Origin: Acholoe squamosa
Lineage: Eukaryota; Annelida; Polychaeta; Phyllodocida; Polynoidae
Direction of reading: 5' to 3'
Assembly (NCBI GenBank): GCA_949317995.1
Contig: OX439050.1
Span: 5,742,771 to 5,806,770, forward strand
Length of the DNA stretch: 64,000 bases
Part shown: in pieces, positions 9,083 to 17,589 of the stretch
Layout: the number at the start of each line of letters is the position of its first letter
How positions within the stretch are numbered: the stretch's first letter is position 1
Notes under the pieces: generated by a model
What the model was told of the DNA's origin: nothing
Databases searched by the model: none
Seen by the model: only the letters and a program-made list of their open reading frames with translations
Made by a program: the position numbers and the translations under genes

Positions 9083-10435
9083 ATGTCATTGTTAGATGAA
9101 GATCCTTGTTTTTGTGTAGCCTCGGAATTTGATTTTACTCATGTTCCTCCAACAGATATAAGTAGAGTTAAAACTGATTATGAAAAAGTTGAGCCCACTG
9201 CTTCTCCTAACAGCACTACAGCTTAATTCACTTTAAAATCTAAACATACAGATTTCATTTCTTTGCACGACAGTTTTATTCAAGTGTCTGGCAAAATATT
9301 AAAAGCCGACAAACAAAATCCAGATGCTCCAGCTAACGATGGGACAATAAACGATAAAGCTAAAGTTTTTCCAGTGAATTATTTTGCTTCTACTATGTTT
9401 AAAAATGTGAAACTTTCTATAGCAGGAATACGAATATCAGACAGCAATGATTTGCACGGATATAGATCTATTCTGGAATATATTTTAAGTTATGATCCAA
9501 CCACTGCTAAACACTTGGGAGCTTTGGCTATGTATTACAAAGACGATAAAGATTTCAACGAAGTAACAAATGTTAACAGCGACGATCATAATTCTGGAGT
9601 GAAAGCACGTTATAACAAAACTAAAAACGGGAAATTATTTGAAGTCATAGGACGAATTCATAATGACCTTTTTGCTCAGGTCAAAGTGTTACCTGGAGAT
9701 CTGCCTCTTACTATAGAATTTGATAGAGCAGACGAAGACTTTTGTTTGATGTCTAAATTAGGAACACAAAAATACATAATAGACATACAGGGCATACATT
9801 TATTCATAAAAAGAATAAGAGTGTCTGAAAAATTCCATAAAAAAATAATGGATGCTAGAATGGTTACTCCGTATTGGGATTATCCTGTAAACAAAATAGA
9901 CATGAAATACGTCACTTTTGGTCCTCAGAAATCTATTTTGCAAGCCTCTCATATAGTGAACAACACTCCTCTTCCAAAAAGAGTCATCATAGGGTTAGTT
10001 CATTTAGATGCCTTTACAGGAAGTCATAATCGTAATCCATTTCAATTTGAGCACTTCAAAGCAAAGGAAATAGAACTAAAAGTGAATGACGGTGGAACTC
10101 CTTTTTATCACTATGAATTAGATTACCCTAATGATTTATACAATATGGCCTACCTAGCTCTTATACGGTCTACAGGTTCAATTTTCAGAGACGATACGAT
10201 AGATATTTCTTTCGACAAATTCAAAAAAGGACATTGTCTTTACTGTTTTGACATATCTAAAAACGGAATAACGTCAGGCACATTTGAATATTCAGAAAAT
10301 GGTTCTTTAGGATTTGTCATAAAACTAGAAGAAGAATTAACCCATGGAGTAGCAGCTATCATATATTTAGAACATCATGAACTCCTGAGATTAGATTCTA
10401 GCAATATATTAAGAGCAAAATCTGAAATAGCATAA
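9083..10435 (+). pseudogene. Hexon-like (double jelly-roll) major capsid protein, one nonsense codon
   Basis: It aligns over its length with the intact element B capsid gene (449 residues). The start at ATG 9083 gives MSLLDEDPCFCVASEFDF, matching MSLIDESPCHCISSDLDF in B. A TAA at 9224-9226, codon 48, stands where B has Gln, so a single base change truncates the protein. Downstream all conserved blocks remain, including DFISLHDSFIQV, SDSNDLHGYRS, PGDLPLTIEFDRADE and YVTFGPQKSILQ. The family is the widespread F54H12.2-like protein of animal Polintons, which I take to be the hexon-like shell protein. A MetGly-free restart at the ATG-less region before 9263 would lose the first strand. An assembly error at one base is possible but other genes are broken too. 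Confidence 0.82.
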
Positions 10436-10444
10436 TTCCTAAAA

Positions 10445-10984
10445 ATGAATGGAGCGGAAATAAATTTTTTCTTGCAGAAAATTAAAAGAAAAAAAGAAGG
10501 AAATTATGGTGTTTATTCAGCTGACACTATACCTGCAGTGAAATCATTTCCTACAGGTTATGTAGTCAACACCGACAACAGTAACTTACCCGGAGAACAT
10601 TGGGTAGCTTTTTATTATGAAAAACCTCGTAAACTAGCTGAATATTTCGATTCATATGGCTTCAGTCCTATGCGAAAGAGTTTTCTGAAAGCTTTGCCTA
10701 AAAAATATAAATATTCCTCTCATTCTATTCAAGGACTTTTTTCTATGACTTGTGGTTTATATTGCTTGTTCTTTTTAGAAAAACAAGCTGAGAATAAGAC
10801 AATGCAACAAGTTATATCTAGCTTCACTTCAGATCCTGATTGGAATGACAGTAAAGTAAAACAATACTTTTTAAAGAAAAAACAAAATAATCGAAGCAAA
10901 AAGAAATCCTTGTTTTGTAACAAACAAATTTGTTCTACAAAAAATAATTTTCTAAGAACAACACAAAAAAGAAAAAAAGATTAA
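10445..10984 (+). CDS. Adenain-type cysteine protease
   Basis: This enzyme would cleave virion precursor proteins during maturation, as adenovirus protease does. The catalytic set can be read directly: His52 in GEHWVAF, Asp69 in EYFDSYG, Gln96 in SIQGL and Cys103 in TCGLYC. The copy in element B has the same residues at the same numbers. The 179-residue length is close to the family norm. The C-terminal 40 residues are Lys-rich, which could bind DNA. It begins nine bases after the capsid gene. The frame is intact despite the damage to neighbouring genes. Confidence 0.92.
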   Translation: MNGAEINFFLQKIKRKKEGNYGVYSADTIPAVKSFPTGYVVNTDNSNLPGEHWVAFYYEKPRKLAEYFDSYGFSPMRKSFLKALPKKYKYSSHSIQGLFSMTCGLYCLFFLEKQAENKTMQQVISSFTSDPDWNDSKVKQYFLKKKQNNRSKKKSLFCNKQICSTKNNFLRTTQKRKKD

Positions 10985-11070
10985 TGTATTATTTCTTTTT
11001 CATCTTGTCTTGGAAATTATTTGCCGATTTGTTGGAACTAATCATCATAAAAAGATATTTTTTTTAAAAA

Positions 11071-11549
11071 ATGAGCGAACCTGAAAAAAAAGAAGGAAGC
11101 ATGAAAAGTTTAAGCAAAATAAATAACTTGATTTCAAACGGGAAAGTAGGAGCAGGAGGAGTAGTTTTTACTCTTATTTTAAGCATTGTTGTCATTATCT
11201 TAGAAACGCGTAAACAATCTCCTCTTCTTTACAGAAAGGAGATGAAATATTTTTGTCTTGTACAGAAAGCGGAAATATTTATCATAACAATGAAAAAACT
11301 CAAACTTTCCTGTCTTGTTTTGTTACTAATGTAAATCATAGAAAAACATGGACATATCCTGTCATAGGATCTTCTGTTTCTAACCATGACTTAAAATCTA
11401 CTCAAATAAATGAAAACCAAGACACTAATAACATAATGTACGAAAAAAATAATCAATTACTAACTACCGTAGCAAATCAAGAATATTTGCCCGACTCAAA
11501 TGTATTCACTGAAGAAACAAAAGATCCTGAGATACTCAAAAAATTATAA
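11071..11549 (+). pseudogene. Single-pass membrane protein, frameshifted
   Basis: The N-terminal part starts with a short polar segment (MKSLSKINNL inside), then one membrane helix at about residues 30-46 (GVVFTLILSIVVIIL). The same layout occurs in the intact 109-residue gene of element B. After the helix the frame shifts near 11235-11255. The C-terminal part continues in the other frame, with LSCTESGNIYHNN and a second Cys in FLSCF, both matching B (TCSESGYQF and FFSC). Two conserved Cys suggest a disulfide in an outside domain. The role is unknown; its place between protease and coiled-coil genes suggests a virion membrane or entry-related protein, which is inference. Confidence 0.65.
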
Positions 11550-11617
11550 GAATGAACATCTTTCTCGTGTGAGACCTAAAAAATATATAATTTAAGATTA
11601 TTTCTCAAGTCTTAATC

Positions 11618-12070
11618 ATGGATACAAAAGAGAACAAAGTCATTTTTGAAGTAAAACGCAGTGAAATACTTGAAAAAATATGCTTACATCAAGGCACTAA
11701 TATATCTCTGTTAGAAGAAGAAAGACGTGAACACATTAATATCATAAAAGAGGAAGAAAAAAATAATCTCAATCTTACTTTACAATTAAGAGAAGCACGA
11801 AATGAAAATATGAATTTAATGGCTCACAGGAAGGCATACAACTTAGCTAAAGCAGAGAGAATATATAACATCAGGAGAGGTTCTTATCCGTATGGTCGTA
11901 CAGTAGCCGACGGTGATGACTCAGAAGAAGAAGGCAGTAAAATTGTAACAGACGGCGAAACTTGTGATGTGCCAGATTCTATGCCTTCTGATGTTTTAAT
12001 GGAGACTTATAGGAAAAAGCCAAACGAAGCTTTTCATTTAAATTCAGAAAGAAAACATGAAAGTGATTAA
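11618..12070 (+). CDS. Coiled-coil protein with conserved acidic C-terminal motif
   Basis: The function is unknown. Residues 15-90 form a long charged helix (repeated Glu, Lys, Leu) likely to be a coiled coil. A basic HRKAYNLAKAERIYNIRR segment follows, then YGRTVADGDDSEEE. Element B has a 130-residue homologue in the same position with QKRAATLARYNMEYERK and YGKIVCDGENDESE, so the last part is the best-conserved region. A TGAGACC motif about 50 bases upstream resembles the recurrent upstream motif of this block. The product is 150 residues and the frame is intact. Confidence 0.7.
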   Translation: MDTKENKVIFEVKRSEILEKICLHQGTNISLLEEERREHINIIKEEEKNNLNLTLQLREARNENMNLMAHRKAYNLAKAERIYNIRRGSYPYGRTVADGDDSEEEGSKIVTDGETCDVPDSMPSDVLMETYRKKPNEAFHLNSERKHESD

Positions 12071-12140
12071 GAAATAAAAACATAGATGAGATAAGTGAAC
12101 AAACAGACTTTATGTGAACATTGATCTGCGTCAAAGTAAC

Positions 12141-12389
12141 ATGAACAATTGTTCTGATTGGAAGCCTTCGCTAGAAGACGGGGTGTGTCCTGATTGCATA
12201 CATAAAATAGAAACCCTTGAAGAAACAAGAAAAAGGCAACAAAACCAAGTTCGCATTCTTAGAGCAGAGAGAAAAAAGAATCAAGAAATAATCAAATCTT
12301 TAGGAAACAAAAATAATATTCTTGTGCAACGAATCACAGAAAAACAAGAGAAACTTTTGTCTGGCTTCATGAGCAGAACACTACGCTGA
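12141..12389 (+). CDS. Small coiled-coil protein with CxxC
   Basis: The ATG at 12141 is preferred over an upstream GTG because it follows a TGAGATAAG motif by about 50 bases. The 82-residue product has an N-terminal Cys pair (CPDC) after a Cys/Trp segment and then a continuous Arg/Lys/Glu-rich helix, probably a coiled coil (RILRAERKKNQEIIKSL). No counterpart is visible in element B. It ends two bases before the next start. No function can be assigned. Confidence 0.55.
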   Translation: MNNCSDWKPSLEDGVCPDCIHKIETLEETRKRQQNQVRILRAERKKNQEIIKSLGNKNNILVQRITEKQEKLLSGFMSRTLR

Positions 12390-12390
12390 T

Positions 12391-13038
12391 ATGGGAAAGT
12401 ACACTTTTAAAATAAAAAAACTGTTGAAACACGCAAACTGGGAAGACAATGAAGCCATTAAATACATAAAATCTAAAAAAGAAAAAATAACTTGCAACAA
12501 TTCTTTCTTGAAACTTCTCTTGCAACATTTCGAACAGGTTTTAAGGCATAGACAAATGATATGTTTCACTTTTTACCTTTTAGAAAACGTGTTTGACAAA
12601 ACAGATAAAATGTGTTTAACAGAACGAATAATGATGCATGACTTATCTAAGTTTTCAATGAGAGAAGCCATAGGTTACACCTTTAAGTTCCATACTGAAA
12701 ATGGACCAAAAAATTCCCAAGAAAAAACAACTTGGGAAAATGCTTTATTTCATCACTATGAAAACAATGATCATCATCCTGAATATTACAGAGAAGGAAA
12801 TATGGGAAAATATGCTTTAATTGAAAGTGTGATAGACATGTTAGCTTGTCATGCAGAACGAGATCTGAAGCCAGAAGAAATAAATGTTCATGGTATTTTA
12901 GACGGAGATCTTTCTATCACCAATCTTTTGGACATAAATCCTATATACTTAGAAAGATATACTGAAGAAGATAAAGAAAAAGTGAAAGAATATCTGTCTT
13001 CGTGGAAAGATATTTTGTCTTGCAACTTATCTAAATAA
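12391..13038 (+). CDS. DUF5662-like protein (putative metal-dependent HD-type hydrolase)
   Basis: The 215-residue product contains the pattern typical of DUF5662 proteins of phages and large DNA viruses: MMHDLSKFSMREAIGY near residue 85, ALFHHYENNDHHPEYYRE near residue 120, and an ESVIDMLACHAER helix after it. The clustered His and Asp residues probably bind metal, as in HD-domain enzymes; the reaction is not established. The N-terminal half contains a helix with His-Arg (VLRHRQM), also usual in this family. It follows the coiled-coil gene almost without gap, so the two may be co-transcribed. Element B has no equivalent gene, so it was gained in A or lost in B. Confidence 0.75.
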   Translation: MGKYTFKIKKLLKHANWEDNEAIKYIKSKKEKITCNNSFLKLLLQHFEQVLRHRQMICFTFYLLENVFDKTDKMCLTERIMMHDLSKFSMREAIGYTFKFHTENGPKNSQEKTTWENALFHHYENNDHHPEYYREGNMGKYALIESVIDMLACHAERDLKPEEINVHGILDGDLSITNLLDINPIYLERYTEEDKEKVKEYLSSWKDILSCNLSK

Positions 13039-13043
13039 AAAAA

Positions 13044-13220
13044 ATGATTAAAATAAAAAACATAGGTAGTCTTAAAATATATGAAATTTTTTTGTTATTG
13101 TTTCTTTTCTTTTGTGCTACATATGGATTCATAAGCGTTATATACTATTTCATATATGGATTAATAACTGCTATAATTTTTTATCCTGTTTTCTTTTCTT
13201 CTATGTCTATTTATGCTTAA
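13044..13220 (+). CDS. Very small hydrophobic membrane protein
   Basis: This open frame of 58 codons starts six bases after the previous stop. After a 13-residue polar start, almost the whole product is hydrophobic, with two membrane-helix-like stretches (FLLLFLFFCATYGFI and GLITAIIFYPVFF) separated by a Tyr-rich turn. It lies in a compact gene block on the same strand, which supports it being real. There is no counterpart in B and no family is recognised. Confidence 0.45.
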   Translation: MIKIKNIGSLKIYEIFLLLFLFFCATYGFISVIYYFIYGLITAIIFYPVFFSSMSIYA

Positions 13221-13435
13221 TATACATTTACTCGATATACCTGTTTTGTAACAATCTGGAACTTAATTTTACTTCCTTGAGATAAGATATAATCCTCATG
13301 TTACGAGCATCTAAAATTCTTCTTAAGTACATATATCGAGGAAGTACATGTGTCATTTTAATAATTGGTCTATGTATTTTTGATTTATTTCTTTTCCTAC
13401 TTTTGATTGTCACTCTAATCCTTTGAAGGTAAAAA

Positions 13436-14041
13436 ATGCCTTTACCTACTTATTACTTTCAAGATGATTTAGGATATTCAGATATCTTTCTTCAAAAAAT
13501 CTCTGTATCGTTAGCACGTCAATGGATGACCTTAGGAGTATATCTTGGCATCCCTCATGCTAAACTTGAAAGCATGAACAAGACGAAAACTCCAACTGCT
13601 ATGGGCATAGAGATGCTGAATAAATGGTGGAGAGAAGTTCCTTACTACTTACGAACAGAAGAACTGATGACAAGTTTAAAGGAAAACCACAGAATAGACT
13701 TGGTGGAATTCACTGAAAATTTCTTCAAAGAAAAAAAACTAGAAGAGTATGACGTGGAATCGACCTCCGTGCAAATGTATTTCAGCTTATTGAGTGAAAA
13801 AATGTCAAGAGACTGGAAGGACATAGCTACATATCTACATATCACGTCTGACGAAAGAGGAACAATATCGTCCCAGCCCGAACAAGACATAGCTCAATTA
13901 ACCTTCAATGTCTTAAAAATGTGGCAAAGATCTAAGTACAGTGCTACTCATCAACTGATGAAAGCAGTACACGACATGAAAAGAAATGATGTGCTAAACA
14001 TGATATTCCTTGAATTCGATAAAAGAACAGGAACAAACTGA
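13436..14041 (+). CDS. Tandem death-domain protein
   Basis: The 201-residue product consists of two death-domain-like repeats. The first, about residues 14-98, shows LARQWMTLGVYLGIPHAKLE, then EMLNKWWRE and a SLKENHRIDLVEF helix. The second, about 108-195, shows MSRDWKDIATYLHI, then LKMWQRSKY and MKRNDVLNMIF. The conserved Trp after the first helix, the L..W pattern of helix 4 and the acidic or polar 'R.DL' last helix fit death domains such as those of FADD and ankyrins. Death domains pair with each other in apoptosis and innate immune signalling, so a viral copy may act as a decoy; this is inference. A diverged homologue occupies the same place in element B. Confidence 0.8.
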   Translation: MPLPTYYFQDDLGYSDIFLQKISVSLARQWMTLGVYLGIPHAKLESMNKTKTPTAMGIEMLNKWWREVPYYLRTEELMTSLKENHRIDLVEFTENFFKEKKLEEYDVESTSVQMYFSLLSEKMSRDWKDIATYLHITSDERGTISSQPEQDIAQLTFNVLKMWQRSKYSATHQLMKAVHDMKRNDVLNMIFLEFDKRTGTN

Positions 14042-14256
14042 AAATGAAAAACTGTCTTTACACATGTGACAATCAAAATAAAATCATATAAAAAATTATT
14101 TCATTTTGTTTGTTTGGTTATTTACTTACTTGAGAATCATAACAATAGGCATCACATCATGTCATATAAAACTGAACGAAAATATCTGTTCTAAAATACA
14201 GTAAAATAGCAGGTTCCTTCTCTCCTACTGAAGAGGAAAATAACATAGGGATTCAA
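14042..14256. other. Intergenic stretch with lost 5' end of dUTPase-like gene
   Basis: No complete gene is seen. From 14176 the frame of the next gene is already open and reads KIAGSFSPTEEENNIGIQ, which looks like the N terminus of a dUTPase but lacks an ATG. This suggests the original start has been lost. Confidence 0.5.
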
Positions 14257-14661
14257 ATGTACAGTTCATATAACCATACTGTTCCTAATAATACAGCATG
14301 TACAATTACAACAGAAGTTAAAGTTGCTATCCCTAAAGGTTATTATGGTATAATTTTACCTCTATGCAAATCAAGGAAACATAACTTTGTGTTTATCAAC
14401 CAAAAAATAATAGACGAAGATTACAGAGGGTATATTACCATTGTTTTATTTAACTTCGGAGAAGAAGACCTAAAAATAAAAAGTGGTGATGCTGTTGCGC
14501 GACTTGTTTTACAAAAAATTTATCCTATAAAATTAGAAGAACGTTCTAAGCTTGAAAACACTGAAAAAGGTGAAAAACTCTCTCAATTAGCTTACAGCAA
14601 AATATATGAAGAAATTTACAATGAAAATCTTAAATATTACAGCAAAGATCGTCTTAAATGA
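14257..14661 (+). pseudogene. Degenerate dUTPase-like protein (first of two)
   Basis: Trimeric dUTPases convert dUTP to dUMP and keep uracil out of DNA. This copy keeps the order of the fold: IPKGYYGIILPL, then KIIDEDYRGYITIVLFNFG, then GDAVARLVLQKI and a TEKGEKLSQ end. However, the segment equal to the PKSGLA motif of the second copy reads KSRKHNF, so the uracil- and phosphate-binding residues of that motif are missing. The N-terminal part lies upstream of the first ATG. It is therefore either a decayed enzyme or a derived non-catalytic dUTPase-fold protein. It sits directly before an intact-motif copy, implying tandem duplication. Confidence 0.7.
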
Positions 14662-14735
14662 ACTAAAACAAAGAAAACATCTCTGTGAATAGGGTTATAT
14701 TAAACAACAAAACAACTGAAATAACGTTCAGCAAA

Positions 14736-15513
14736 ATGGCACGTTGTCAAGATTCTTTCTATATAACTCTTGTAAAAGACAAACCAAATACACTGTTAGT
14801 AACGACATGCCAAAAATCTGCTTTACTGCCTGCCTCACCTATTCTCCAACCTGTTATGCATTATGTCAAAGCATCAACAAAAGCATTGAAGCCAACCAGA
14901 TCCACAAAAAAATCTGCAGGGTTTGATTTATATAGTGCTTATGATTATATTATTCCTGCTAAAGAAAAAAAAATTGGTACAAAGTGATATAATACTTTGC
15001 ATACCTACAGGATGCTACGGTCGCATAGCACCAAAATCAGGACTTGCTCTTAATCATTTCATCGATGTAGGAGCAGGGGTAATAGATGAAGACTACAGAG
15101 GAAAAATTGGTGTTTTGCTGTTTAATTTTGGAAATGAAGTCTTCGAAATAAAACATGGAGATCAAATAGCTCAAATAATATTAGAAAAAATTCTCATCCC
15201 TGAGCTAGAAGAAGTATGTACACCTGATAAAACCGAAAGAAATAATCAAGGTTTTGGATCAGGCAAAAAGATATCTGCTTCACTGAAAGAAAAAAACGAC
15301 TGTGAAGAAAGTGATTCTGGAGAAAGTGACTCGTCTGAAGAATCAGATATAGAACAATCTCATTCAGCTGATGAAACGTCGTCTGAAGAACAAGAATTTT
15401 ATTCAGCGGAAGAAGAACCAACTGATGAAAAAGGTTCTGATGAAATCGACCCCTCCAAAAATGAATTAATGTCTTTAGAGGAATTCTTAAAGTTGATTCT
15501 AACAAACAACTAG
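14736..15513 (+). pseudogene. dut: dUTPase with acidic C-terminal extension, frameshifted at an A-run
   Basis: Catalytic motifs are recognisable in order: [11 protein letters not shown] (motif 1), [10 protein letters not shown] (motif 2), [21 protein letters not shown] (motifs 2-3, including the catalytic Asp), [12 protein letters not shown] and a C-terminal NNQGFGSGK that closes the active site. Motif 1 lies in one frame and the rest in another; the shift is at a run of A residues near 14968-14977. About 60 residues of unrelated sequence precede motif 1. An acidic Ser/Glu-rich tail of about 70 residues follows the enzyme domain. The frame shift could be decay, sequencing error or slippage. 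No dUTPase gene is seen in element B. Confidence 0.82.
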
Positions 15514-15665
15514 GTGGCGAAAATTTACAATGGTATTGGTTCAATGAATCACATTATTCATGAAGTCGCTCTTTCTATGTAAAAAATACTCTAATAAAAA
15601 AGTAAACTAAGCAAGAACATTGTTGTGATAAACAGAATAAAAACATATACAAAACAAGCAACAAA

Positions 15666-16268
15666 ATGGAATACGATACAAACATGGATCTATACTTACT
15701 TAGCACCTTAGAAGATTGTTTATGTGATTATTGTTTAACTCAAAATAATACGTTTCCATATAAAAACAATAATATTTTTCCATATGAAAATACTAAAGTT
15801 ATTACTTTTATATTAAAAAATGAAACGGCAGAAATCTTTTTGAAAAAATGGAAAAACGATAGTGTTCAATCTTCTCCCTTATTAAATAAGGTAATAGAAA
15901 GTTTAAAAGAATTCGATAAGTTATTGAAAAGTTTTGAAGTTGATTATTTTGGAGTCATATGGAAAAGTCGAGAAAATTCAAGGCATAGCAATATATCAAT
16001 AATATTCCACGGAAATGCTTATGTTAAAATAAACCCTAACAGTGCTACTACATTAAACACAGTACTTGAATCTAAAGAATATAAAACACTGTTAAAATCT
16101 ACAAGTTTTAACCTAAATTATCAAACAATAATGTACAGAAGTGAATTTCATTGTTTACTAGAACGCATATGTAATTCATTCTATGCTTCTCTCTTCATCA
16201 ATGATGAATTTATGTTTCATTTTTTGGGCTGGAAGAACATAAATAAAGCAGTACATTATCTAATATGA
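15666..16268 (+). CDS. CxCxxC protein of unknown function
   Basis: The product is 200 residues with a near-terminal DLYLLSTLEDCLCDYC segment. The CxCxxC spacing and preceding YYL-like residues resemble the starts of the first two genes of element B (GFCECFYC and ELCSCHNC), so these may form one family; the rest of the sequence is too diverged to judge by eye. The remainder is Asn- and Lys-rich with no recognisable domain. It is the last intact frame of element A. Shortly downstream (16441-16540) a broken copy of its C-terminal region occurs. Confidence 0.6.
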   Translation: MEYDTNMDLYLLSTLEDCLCDYCLTQNNTFPYKNNNIFPYENTKVITFILKNETAEIFLKKWKNDSVQSSPLLNKVIESLKEFDKLLKSFEVDYFGVIWKSRENSRHSNISIIFHGNAYVKINPNSATTLNTVLESKEYKTLLKSTSFNLNYQTIMYRSEFHCLLERICNSFYASLFINDEFMFHFLGWKNINKAVHYLI

Positions 16269-16440
16269 ATTGAAACTAAAAAAAAGAATGTTGAAACTTT
16301 TCTTTGTGTTGTATCTTTTTATTGACTTTCAAAAAACAAAATACCTTTGTAATAATCTAAAAAGTCAATAAATAATCAAAAAGAATATAACAATGAACAA
16401 CGATACAACAAAAGTGGACGAAAGCTACTCAGCATCTTAC

Positions 16441-16540
16441 AAGATTCCAATTATGTTATTCATTGTTATTGTAACTCATTCTCCGCCTCTCTATTCATAA
16501 ACGATAAAGGAATAAATTGGATTATCTGTTGGATTGTCTG
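16441..16540 (+). pseudogene. Fragment duplicated from the end of the preceding gene
   Basis: One frame here reads CNSFSASLFINDKG, which matches CNSFYASLFINDEF near the C terminus of the gene ending at 16268. Flanking bases are also similar. The fragment lacks a start and is out of frame at its ends. It indicates a former tandem copy or a local duplication of the gene end. Confidence 0.6.
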
Positions 16541-17292
16541 ACTATATAATATGTCTCAAAAAGAACAATAAAGAAAAAATAAAAATATTATGACTTCTCG
16601 TTTCACTTGCAATCTACATTTTCTCAAAAATACAGGTCTTTTCTGGATTCCTTCAATCCTTCTTCAATCCTCCTTCAATCCTTCTTCAATCCTCTCTAAT
16701 CCTAGTGGTCTCTCAGTGCTTTCCTCTGTACCAAAAGCTCAGCTGAGAACCTTGTGACATGCACAGCTGAGAGTAACCTTGTGACATGAGCACCACTTGA
16801 CCTCTTTTGTATTTAAAACCTAAAGTGATATAATTACTATTTCTAAAATAATCCTATTCTAAATATATCTATAAACGAGCTCTTTTATGAATAATCTAAA
16901 TATATCTATAAACGATCTCTTTTATAGATAAATTAAATATATCTATAAACGACCTCTTTTATAAATAATCTAAAAATAGGAGGTCTTCTCTGGATAATCC
17001 AAATATGGTGGTCTTTTCTGGATATAATCCAGAAAAGACCAACTATTATACTACTAATACCGACGCATGTGAGACCTTCTGGGGTCAGAAAATGAGGGAA
17101 ACGGACAGGGGGTGGGCTAAAATTTGTAGACTAGGGGGTTTAAAAAGAGATGAAAACGGACAGGGGGAGGGGGCTAAAATTTACAGTCTAGGGGCTCAGA
17201 AAAGGAGGCTCCAATTACCGACTGTTGGCCGTTTACACTATCTGTGCGATTCAAAATAACCCTACTGCTTTACTGCAGCCGAGTACACTTTA
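16541..17292. repeat. Intergenic region with short tandem repeats and a palindrome
   Basis: No gene is supported. CCTTCAATCCTT-type units repeat at about 16646-16700. A unit of roughly 40 bases containing AAATATATCTATAAACGA repeats about three times at 16850-16980. A perfect palindrome follows at 17010-17040 with 14-base arms (GGTCTTTTCTGGAT) and a 3-base centre. Confidence 0.6.
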
Positions 17293-17366
17293 CACTGTAG
17301 ACCTATGGGCGTTCCGTACCTCCAGGCTCCACAATGGAGGTACGGAACGCCCATAGGTCTACAGTG
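17293..17366. repeat. Perfect 32-base inverted repeat (hairpin)
   Basis: The arms 17293-17324 and 17335-17366 are exact reverse complements around the 10-base centre GGCTCCACAA. The arms contain CCTATGGGCGTTCCG. No gene is linked to it. It lies seven bases before the left arm of a larger inverted repeat. Confidence 0.9.
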
Positions 17367-17589
17367 CAAGTAGCAGCGGGGCCAATGTTCAGCTTTCACT
17401 GCATCCAGGATGGACTCCTGCTCGCCCATTAGTAGTCCATCCTAGATGTACTCTGCCTAGCCAATCAGCGGCGGCCTGCTGCCCCCTGCTTACACGCACC
17501 TCGCCGAGGTGAGAATAGCAGCACTATTCTCACCTCGACATGGTGAAGACAAAGTTCCTTATTTTCACCTTGAGGAGGTAGAGGTACAG

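Larger units (their letters stand above)
1..16540 (+). mobile_element. Decayed Polinton/adintovirus-like element A (right-hand part)
   Basis: This is a run of plus-strand genes in the order integrase, packaging ATPase, small core-like protein, acidic protein, pVI-like protein, hexon-like capsid protein and adenain-type protease, followed by accessory genes. The same order occurs in element B further along. The DNA polymerase block expected to the left is not in the window. Nonsense codons in the integrase and capsid genes, frameshifts at A-runs in the ATPase, core-like, membrane and dUTPase genes, and a retrotransposon inside the pVI-like gene show it is no longer functional. The right limit is set by the last recognisable coding remnant; no terminal inverted repeat could be identified. 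Confidence 0.85.

Noticed and set aside
339-9226. In-frame TAA codons in integrase and capsid genes as a sign of a reassigned stop codon
   Set aside because: One TAA replaces Lys and the other Gln, and neighbouring genes have true frameshifts and normal TAA stops. Decay explains the pattern better.
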